A stretch of 64,000 nucleotides of DNA, from assembly GCA_963969345.1 (NCBI GenBank), contig OZ017767.1, positions 2,356,001-2,420,000 of the forward strand. The letters are read 5' to 3'. This DNA is from Turbatrix aceti. Lineage: Eukaryota; Nematoda; Chromadorea; Rhabditida; Panagrolaimidae. Every line of letters starts with the position of its first letter. Within the stretch, counting starts at the first letter, position 1. Shown one piece after another: positions 55,833-64,000 of this stretch. The translations under genes and the position numbers were made by a program. The notes beneath the pieces were generated by a model. The model did no database searches, was not told the origin of the DNA, and saw only the letters and a program-made list of their open reading frames with translations.

Positions 55833-58189
55833 CGCAGTTTGTATGAATTTGTATGCTTGATGATGATGGACTTCAGTCACCTGAGTCTCATCACCGATCG
55901 TCGCGGTATCATCTGGATAGCGTGAGGGCTGAAAATTGGGTACTTTGAAAGTTTATCGATGGCTTAACAGTGGTCTTGACGCGAAAACAAAATTTAAAAA
56001 AATTTCGACTTAATGCTATCAGTTTTCAAAAATATATTTGTGAAAAACAAAAAAAGACGTGCAACACAGTTTATATTTTTTTAATAATACCAAAAATTAC
56101 TGCCACAAAAAAAATAAGCGTGACACCCGAGAATAAAGTTTTTTTTTAAAAACCCGTAAAAAATATTATAATTTTTGATCAAAAATATTTATTGCCCCGC
56201 TCTCCAGTTTCTATTTTTTTCCCAAACAACGGATTAGTTCCAAGACGACAATTTTTTTCGATAAAAGGATAAAAAAAGCACTCAAGTTTTCTCAACCCTT
56301 TTTTTTTTTATCTAAACTGGTCGTCCGTATACATACTATCTACTTCATCGGCAACCGACCGACGACAGGGTCCCGAAACAGTCGGCCGAAGCCTGGATTA
56401 TTTGACAAAACAATTATTTGAGTTTGGCAGAAAAAAGACGGGGCACTCTGTCCATCGCCGTCTTCGTTGTCGTCGTCGTTGTCGGCGTTCGTTCTTCTGA
56501 TAGCCTTCGCCTCAACGGGGGGAGGGGGGTAGATAAAAAATAGAGAGGTTCAATTTGTTTCCCCTGCAAAATACGCATCTCAAAATAGGGGGGCAGGCAG
56601 AAAAGTGAGCTTTGCATCGTCATCTTCGTCTTCGTCTTCGGGGGGGGGGGCGTCTTCGCTCTTCGCCCTCTTGCCTGTTCTGTCGCCAAAAAGTGGGTGG
56701 TCCCGAGGGGAGAAAAAGGACACCGACTGCGTCCTGAGTAACTCGGCTACTTAGGCGGCTCACACGCCAGCTCAGGAGTTTGGGCTAGCCTTCTGAGTGA
56801 GTGAGTTCCTAGCAAGAATGAATCAGTTTTTTTGGTTTCTAATGATTAAAAATCATTTTCAAGATGAACAGAACAAAAAGTTCGTTGTACCCAGTTATTT
56901 GAGAAACTCCAAAATATGTAGAAAACCTGCCGAATAAAAATTTAAAAACACTTCCTCGAAGCACTTTTAAGTAAAAAAAACCCCGCAAGAATGTACCAAA
57001 AAATGATGAGCTTCTCGTCAAACGATGATCGTTATTTTTTGATAGCTCATCTCATCGAAATCGAAGCTCAGGTTGAAAGACTAACACTTGTCTGACAAGA
57101 GGCAAAAGAGGGAAACAAAAAAAAACAAATAGACAAGGTGACATGGCTTAAACATAGGTAACTAGTTGTCATGCCAGAGCAATTGCACGTACGATGAGTT
57201 GATCAGAGGATAAGATAACAGCGGTGGTGGCGGCGACGGCGGCGGCGACGACGACGACGGCGGCCGCCACCACCACCAATATCGCCGCAGGGAGGGGAGA
57301 AGAAAGGAGAGGAGGGGGGGGGGGGCGATTGACAACCTTCTCGCTTGTCGTCCTCGAACAAAGGGACAAAGGAGTGAAACAGTTGACCGCAGGAATTTTT
57401 TAGTAAAAAAGGCCGTTCGATTGATAAATTTTTGACCTGATTTCTCGGTGATTTAAAAAATTCAACTTGAAATGATTTTTTTTTAATTTTTGCAGATGAC
57501 GATTCTTGTTGTGACCGCCACTCGACTTTACGATTTACTCCCGGTGATAAAAACACCTGTAACAAACAATACATAATTACAATACATCCATGAGGGAAAT
57601 CCTTACCTTCCGACCGTATAAGGTAACGCGTCGGAGGTGTAGCTACGGGGAGGGTTGACAACACAATCGATACAACAACAATGAGTAAGGAGAATACAAT
57701 GGCAAAGGAAAGTAACTATGCTAATCATTAGTACTGCACGCAAGGTGCAGGTACAACAATTCTGAACAGTTTTTCAAAACTAACATCAAAAATAAAAAAA
57801 TTTCAGTTTTTTCAGAAACATGCGAAAAAACTGAAATATCCTTCCTTATTTTGATTGTTACATATTTATCATGCTTCTTAAAAAAAACAAGTAAACCTTG
57901 GACGAAAAACAGTAATGCGCACGTGATATCAGTTTTAAAAATTAAATTTTTTTAAAAACTCAAAAAAATTTGTGCCAATTTTGACAGCTATCACAAACTT
58001 TAAAGTTGATTTAAAAATCAGCTGAAACATAAATTATGTAGTACGTTCGTCACAATAAAATCTACTTGACAAGCGAAATGTTTTATTACTTTACTTAGAA
58101 ATTTGTTAACAGTTGGCATAGATGAAGGTTCAAAAGTTTTACATTAGCAGCTTTACAACTGGTTGCAAAATTTAGAACTCAAGACACAT

Positions 58190-58415
58190 GTTTTTGATTT
58201 TGAGCAAAATTGTTGAAAATTAGTAAAAAAAACATTGAGATAGTAGTTGTTCACCGCAGCGCAGTTTTAAAACAAAAAATGTAATATGTTGATCATGCAA
58301 AGTTTGTTTTTAAAAATGTTTACAGTGTAAACGGCTAGTGTATGTAATTTTCCATAAAATCAAATAACAAGTTGAAGCACGTTTAAAAACACAAACCGTA
58401 CAAAAAACAACCCAG
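58190..58415 (+). repeat. Duplicated segment, copy 1
   Basis: Pairs with 59485-59678. Long shared blocks: GAAAATTAGTAAAAAAA, GCAGCGCAGTTTTAAAAC, AAAAATGTAATATGTTGAT, ATGCAAAGTTTGTTTTTAAA, ACAGTGTAAACGGCTA, and AAGTTGAAGCACGTTTAAAA followed by ACACAAACCGTACAAAAAAC. Divergence is low, with one internal indel. Confidence 0.85.
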
Positions 58416-59484
58416 CAAGGTGGCTAAACAAAAAAATGAATGTCAAAGTACTACGACATGTCCTATGAACACTTTTCACCCCACTTTCTTTCTGTCATTT
58501 CTCGTTCCATCCATCCTACTAACAGGTGTTCATCGATTCATTAAAACAAAGTGACTTTGGACTTCCGCAAGTTCAGGCGGAGAAAAAAATATAAATATTT
58601 AATTTTCCAGACGATCGCCAGTATTTTAAACTTCTTCTGCGGATAATTAAAAAATATTGAGGATATAAAATTTTAAGCACGGAAATCTAATTTTTGTGGG
58701 CGAAAGAAAAAATGGAAAAAAATAAATAGTAAAAAAAGCTGGTCATCGCGGGGAGACACTTGAGTTGACTTTTTACCTAATCCTACGGCGCACGGCGGCG
58801 GCGGCGGCTCAATCTCTCTTCTCTCATGGCGGGACGTCGCGAAAAGTTGTGACAACGAGGAAAAATTACACGATTTATGACAATGACAGCGGTGACTATT
58901 GGCTGGCTGGTTGTTGGGATAGGGAGGAACTGTGGGACCAGAGGGTTCTGTTTTTTTTGGCGCTTAACTGGGTCCTGAAGCGATTGATCAATTTTTAAAA
59001 TTCTGTGAGTTTTCAGTTTTTGATGCTTTAATTTTTTTATGACATAAAAACAAATCTTAAAAGATTTTAAAACAGCAAAGTTATTTAACATAAATAAATA
59101 ATTTAAATATAATTGGGATATCTGACAAAACAGTTTTTCTAACAATAACTTTTCAAAAAATGCAACGAATTTTATTTTAAAACCATAAAAAAAGCATACG
59201 ATGGACTGTGTCAGTTAAAATTCATTCCAAAAAACCATGTCGAAATAAAATACAAAAATCATGTTTTTAGTTTTTCTGTAGTAACTTTTCCTGGCAAGAT
59301 GCAATCCCTATTTTGAAACTCAACCAACACAGCACAGTGTATGTATTCACTTTCATGCTACTCAGTCAGCATCGCTGTAGGCGGTCAAGTGGGTTGTCCT
59401 CATCTCCGAAAGGCACGGAAAGTTGTCAATTTTGGCTTTTTAGCAGTAATCAATGACTTGCATGCCCCTGATTTCAAAAAAATA

Positions 59485-59678
59485 TCTTTTAATTTTGAGC
59501 AAAATTTTTGAAAATTAGTAAAAAAAATTTGAGAACGTAGTTCCCCGCAGCGCAGTTTTAAAACAAAAAATGTAATATGTTGATTATGCAAAGTTTGTTT
59601 TTAAAAATGGCTACAGTGTAAACGGCTACAGTGTAAGTTGAAGCACGTTTAAAAACACAAACCGTACAAAAAACCACT
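59485..59678 (+). repeat. Duplicated segment, copy 2
   Basis: The second copy of 58190-58415, same orientation, 1.3 kb apart, missing about 30 bp present in copy 1 between the ACAGTGTAAACGGCTA and AAGTTGAAGCACG blocks. Confidence 0.85.
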
Positions 59679-61325
59679 AGAGAAATCAGTTTTGATCATT
59701 CTTCGCACTCCAGAAGGTTCAAAAACTTGATCAATAGTACGTCAGAGAGTTTGCCGTTTGCCGTTTGCCGTGAGCAAACAAAAAACATTGGAATGAAGTG
59801 TAACGTAGTATATTTACAAAAGCAACAAAGAAGTGAATGTTTTGTGAGAACCCGGCTGATTTCCCACGGATGCCAGAGCTCGCACACAGCACGGCACGTG
59901 AGGGGGTACAGAAGCAGACATCAGGGATAAATAAAAACCAGGAATCAATTTCAGGATGTTTTTTGAACTTTTTTCCACCGTCTTTATTCTGATGCAGTGA
60001 ATTTTCCACGGTTGCTGAACCGGGGAAAACCGTGTTCAAATTTTTGTGGCACACCCAGAAACCAAGATTGACCACCACTGTAGTCAATAATTTATCATGA
60101 CTCCAGACAACAATATCAAAAAATAACGGAAACGAAGAAAAAGTGTTGCCGGAAATGAGCCAGAAGCCCCAGTGCCCGAGTCAATCCCATGCCAAGTCAG
60201 GAAAAGACGGAGGAAGGGTTCAAACTGCTCATTATCCTTTTCCTTTTTTTTCGACGAAAACAAAAGAACCTGAATAATTCGGGTTTGAGCTGTTTTTTTA
60301 TGTTACTTTGATTACAAAAAAGAATATTTTCGTTCAGTTATAAATGTAGATTTATTGAAATTAAATTTCTCCAAAAAACAAAGCAACGTGAAAAATTGAA
60401 AATAAAAAACATTTCATTTTGTCTTATTCAAACTCGGCTGATGGTGCCAGATTAGTCAGAGATTCCGGTTGTCAATCGAGTCATGACAAATGGCGGACAA
60501 ATACCATGGCCCTGTCGCCATTCTGCCCGGGGGGGGGGGGGACGAAAGATTACTGGGGCATTTGGTCTTTTTTCGAAGGAAGAAAAAATGCTTCTTAATC
60601 GGTGAAGCCGTAACCCCTCATTTGATCGCTCTGTAGACCCACAATTTTTGACCGCTCACAAACAACTCGGCTTCAAAGTTGGTTTTTTTGAGTGACACAG
60701 TGAATTTTTAACCAAACAAAAGAAAAGGTCATTATTCCATTTTGTGGACTATCACATTGATACAAATGGAATTACCAACATGCGACAACTGAAAAAAAGT
60801 AGTGGCGCTAAAAGGTTTTACTCATACATGCGCTAAAAGGGGGTGGGGGCGGAACCAGAAAAAAACGGATGTGCAAAGGATATATTACATCCGTTTTCAA
60901 CACTAACATGTACATATTTATTGCGCAAATTCGGAATGTTGGAAATTGAAAAAAAACAGTTAATATATGTATTTGAATCAGTTTAAATGTAAAGAAATAA
61001 CTTGCATATGACTTTTTTTTATCTGTTTTATCCATTATCAAAATAATATTATACTATCTTCTTCAAAACATCGGTCGTGTCTTTTATGAATGAACCAGTT
61101 TTTAAACTCGAATGCTGAAACGGAATATTTCCAAACAGTGATTTAAACAAAATTCCACTGATACCGAAAAATTAAAAAAATATGTTTTTGTTAAAAAAAA
61201 CTGATGGAGTTCTAAGGGTATTTTTAATTTGTTTTTTTTTAGATCCATGATCATCAACCACATATTGACAGTTTATTCTTTTTCATCAAAAACATTTTTA
61301 TCGTTTCCATAAAATTTACGCCGAT

Positions 61326-61414
61326 ATGACGGAGGCTAATGTTTTCAAGTTGCTAAGATCGTACAAGAGTAATCCCAAAGATTGGAGGAAGTTTGCGCAA
61401 TTTGATCCTCACAT
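61326..61414 (+). pseudogene. Duplicate of cysteine dioxygenase exon 1 (relic or alternative first exon)
   Basis: Opens with its own ATG, then [14 protein letters not shown] and [13 protein letters not shown], nearly identical to the CDO1 exon 1 at 62917-63002. The GTGAGT donor and about 65 bp of intron are also kept. It ends in the same phase (2) as the real exon 1, so splicing to 63117 would be in frame, giving HIY instead of HKY. No copy of exons 2-3 follows. It is either a partial tandem duplication or a usable alternative first exon. Confidence 0.75.
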
Positions 61415-62865
61415 GTGAGTTTTTTTGGTATAATAGCGAAATGAGGGGCAGCTTATAAAAATGTTTATCCATTTTGTTAGTCCAGTACAATTCAGTTTGT
61501 ATAATAATAAATATTGTAATTTCACCGGTACTCCGAAATGCATCCATACTCAAGATCGGAAGTTATTTAATATTATATGTAGAACAAAATCTTAACAATG
61601 ACAACAAATTTTTATGAAGTGTTTTTGTGGTACCGTTTGTCGTGTACTCAGTATACTATACTGCGGGAAACAATGTTCAATGTCAAATCAGTTTTTTTTA
61701 AAGATTAATCTGATTTGCTGTCAATTTTATTTTTTTATTTTAAATTATCTTAAATTAAGAATACAAAAATTTATTAGAACGATTTTCAGAATTTTAATTC
61801 TATTTATTAAAATAACTTTAACAGTGGCAAATTCAGAAAGCCAATATAAAACTTTTCTACTCAATCACGCGTTGATCATGCATTGTTACGATCACAAATT
61901 AATGATCTCACTTGCATACGTGCGCTATGACATTTATAATTGATACGTGCAAATAAGAAAATTAAATCAGTCAAAACATTTTTTAACCGCATTGTGATAC
62001 TGTTTTTTTTACATTCCTTGATTTGTGTCAGCCTTGACTGCGTTAAAAGTGCAGCAACAAAAATATTAATGTAGTAATCACGAAATTTTATTCGCAAAGT
62101 TCAGTTTAAAAAAGTACAAATATTAATACAAATATAAGAAAGATAAAATTTATAATCAAATTTGTCGAAACAAGTACCCCACCAGTTATCACAAAAAATG
62201 AGGAATACCATGTAAAGCAGTGCAAGCGCACGCATTACCTGATGTCTTATCTGTCAGATCACCTGGAAGGACAGTCAACAAAGTCAACAATAACCACAAA
62301 CTTTTGTTTTCAAGTTGACCACCACTGTAGTCAATTCTCCCTTTTCGCCTGTTTGATTTTATTATTGGCAGTTATAACGTTAGCTCGATGCATCAAATGT
62401 TTTCAGTTTTTTTTCTTTTCAAAAAATGGTTCTCGCAGTGTTCATATCCCTCTCAACTTCATCATTCTTGCACCAACACCGCGACAATTTGTCAACGTCG
62501 TTCTGTTTATTGTTATGATAGCCCACCGGTTCACCGGTCCACCAAAACGCCCCCTCGAAAGATCGGAAGCCGTTACAAAGTCCAATAATTACCAAAAACT
62601 TCGTCTTAGCCGTTGGTGCGTGTGTGTGCATGAGATGAGAAAAAAAAGTTTCTACTACAGCGCCGGGTAAAAAAGGGCGGCTTCAGACACACCGATACCG
62701 GCGACTATAAATATCCCCGGTTGTTATCAGCAGAGTGATGCAATCACGTCCATTATTTTTTGTTCGAACTGCGGAGACAACTTCGAACAAAAAATTTTTG
62801 TATTAATTACTGATAAATAAATTACGACTCTCGGTAATCTAAAAAATTGTGTTCTGTGTTGTGAA
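61415..62865. other. Spacer and promoter region of cysteine dioxygenase
   Basis: Begins with the duplicated intron 1 sequence (to about 61480). AT-rich to 62.2 kb, then a GC-richer promoter block with a TATA box at 62706. A TTGACCACCACTGTAGTCAA element at 62316 repeats one at 60069. Confidence 0.5.
62706..62712 (+). promoter_or_regulatory. TATA box of cysteine dioxygenase
   Basis: TATAAAT in a GC-rich setting (CGGCGAC before, CCCCGG after), 160 bp upstream of the ATG at 62866. It fits a TSS near 62735. Confidence 0.55.
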
Positions 62866-63531
62866 ATGGAAAAACTAATTACCGGACTTGGAGAAATATT
62901 TTCTGACGATCACGTGAATACCGAAGATGTTTTCAAGTTGCTAAGATCGTACAAGAGTAATCCCAAAGATTGGAGGAAGTTTGCTCAATTTGATCCTCAC
63001 AAGTGAGTTTTTTTGAATAAATGACGAAATGAGCGGCAGTTTATAAAAATTTTTATCCATTTCGTCAATTTTACTTACAACAGTTTTTTTTCCAATTTAC
63101 ACCCCATGTTTTCCAGATACACCCGAAACCTGGTAGACATCGGCAACGGCAAGTACAACCTCATTGTGCTGTGCTGGGGTCCCGGCATGGGATCCAGTAT
63201 CCATGATCACACAGATTCCCATTGCTTTGTCAAGATGCTTGACGGACAACTTCTAGAAACCCAATTTGAATTCCCCAAGCCAGGTCAAGAAAATGAGCCG
63301 CTCAGAAAAATGTCGGAACAATTATATGAAAAAGACGGCGTAACCTATATCAATGGTAAATATTTATAGACACTCTTTTTCGATTACACACTTCAGTTTT
63401 TTGATACAAAATATATTTTAGACCAAATCGGGCTCCACAGAATGGAGAATCCCAGCTACATCGACGGAGCCGTCTCACTTCACCTGTACATTCCTGCTTA
63501 CGAGTCATGCGAAATTTTTGACGAGGTTTGA
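62866..63531 (+). CDS. CDO1: Cysteine dioxygenase
   Basis: Exons 62866-63002, 63117-63355 and 63422 onward. The enzyme oxidises cysteine to cysteine sulfinate with Fe(II) and O2. Cupin residues are intact: iron ligands His75 and His77 ([12 protein letters not shown]) and His131 (IGLHRMEN), and the Cys82-Tyr148 pair that forms the thioether cofactor (LHLYIPAY). [15 protein letters not shown] and [10 protein letters not shown] are family signatures. The C-terminus is ambiguous: reading on after FDEV reaches TGA at 63531 with AATAAA near 63560, giving about 174 aa and losing about 25 residues. Alternatively the GAG|GTTTGA donor splices to 63856 (KQTFVMRFEI), possibly the family's last strand. 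A duplicate of exon 1 lies 1.5 kb upstream. Confidence 0.93.
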
Positions 63532-64000
63532 TACAAATTTTATGCGGGTTTTGACTTCAATAAATTTAAACTTAACGAAATTAGAAATGAAATTAGAAAA
63601 AAATATTGAGCACTTTTTTACTAAATATAATACTGTTTGCAAATCCTGAAGCATAACGATTTATATACAAGCTTCATTGAAAAAATAAAATAAAAATTGA
63701 CTTATTGATAAAAATGGATACTATTTCAGTTAAAACAATTGACCGTTTTTTGTTAATAATACCAAGTTGTTTTTGATTTAAACAACATTATTAATTTGTT
63801 TTATATTCTCTTTTTTTTATTTTTTTGTAAAACATGTTTTTACGAACAAATTCAGAAGCAAACGTTTGTAATGAGATTTGAGATTAACGTTATCAAGAAA
63901 ATACAGTTAATTTCATTTTTATTTCATTTATTACTCTTACTCGTGCTGAATTAGGGATCACAAAAAGTTAGAGAGATAGTGAAGAGTAGAGTATTCTGGA
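63532..64000 (+). other. Downstream of CDO1: possible last exon or 3' flank
   Basis: AT-rich. AATAAA at about 63560 would end a short transcript. CAG|AAGCAAACG at 63855/63856 opens a frame to a TAG near 63950 that is in phase with CDO1 exon 3, with only weak similarity to the family C-terminus (K-x-T-x-x-x-F). Confidence 0.35.

Larger units (their letters stand above)
55833..61325. other. Gene-poor 5.5-kb region
   Basis: No gene is supported. It has nAChR upstream DNA, then simple-sequence tracts: CTTCGTCTTCGTCTTCG and an 11-G run at 56620-56650, GGCGGCGAC/GACGACGAC at 57222-57270, a 10-G run at 57316, TTTGCCGTTTGCCG at 59750 and a G run at 60529. A 200-bp duplication lies at 58.2 and 59.5 kb. 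CAGTTTT is common. Open frames here come from simple sequence or AT-rich chance. Confidence 0.55.

Noticed and set aside
62242..62670. 142-codon open frame upstream of CDO1
   Set aside because: It ends just upstream of the CDO1 TATA box, and has no domain or in-phase link to CDO1.

Overview
The window is eukaryotic nuclear DNA from an animal. Exons are GC-rich and short to medium, with GT-AG introns of about 50 to 600 bp, set in AT-rich intergenic DNA. Several features point to a nematode or a close ecdysozoan relative. They are a nematode-style 7TM chemoreceptor-like gene, an alpha7/ACR-16-like acetylcholine receptor subunit, and a multi-Kunitz secreted protein. In addition, many start codons sit 0 to 30 nt downstream of a perfect splice acceptor, as expected for spliced-leader trans-splicing. 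The phylum call is an inference; I recognise no species-specific marker.

Layout. 0.1-2.1 kb (-): secreted Kunitz protein with Pro/Gly-rich linkers. 4.2-9.7 kb (+): SEC61 gamma, phosphomevalonate kinase, an MCFD2-like EF-hand cargo adaptor with ribosomal protein uS8 (RPS15A) nested on the opposite strand in its intron, and a TatD nuclease. 9.7-14.1 kb: gene desert with local duplications and hairpins. 14.1-24 kb (+): UMP synthase, condensin II subunit G2, a gene I do not recognise, a short SNAP-like TPR protein and an AQP8-like aquaporin. 24-28.5 kb: a neuropeptide-like precursor and a 7TM receptor. 28.7-40.5 kb: ALG13 (-) head-to-head with the NO66 JmjC oxygenase (+), which converges on BTAF1/Mot1 (-). 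42.2-47.2 kb (-): RPL13 and a GTPBP2-like GTPase. 49.8-55.8 kb (-): three tiny single-pass membrane proteins downstream of a nicotinic acetylcholine receptor alpha subunit. 55.8-62.8 kb: gene-poor DNA with duplications. 62.9 kb to end (+): cysteine dioxygenase, with a duplicated first exon 1.5 kb upstream.

Most genes are single-copy housekeeping functions (ER translocation, mevalonate pathway, pyrimidine synthesis, N-glycosylation, ribosome, TBP dynamics, condensin II) and do not form one pathway. The nAChR with its small-protein cluster is the only plausible functional neighbourhood.

The most unusual property is not a gene. The noncoding DNA is strongly strand-polarised for one tetranucleotide. 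From 0 to about 19 kb introns and intergenic DNA are full of ACTG on the + strand, usually after an A- or T-run, whichever strand the host gene uses. From about 40 kb to the end the same DNA is full of its reverse complement, CAGT. The two arrays point at each other across a depleted, gene-dense middle. BTAF1 also carries a one-base frameshift, and the GTPBP2-like protein has lost the G3 histidine. Exon coordinates were worked out by hand from splice consensus, reading frame and homology.
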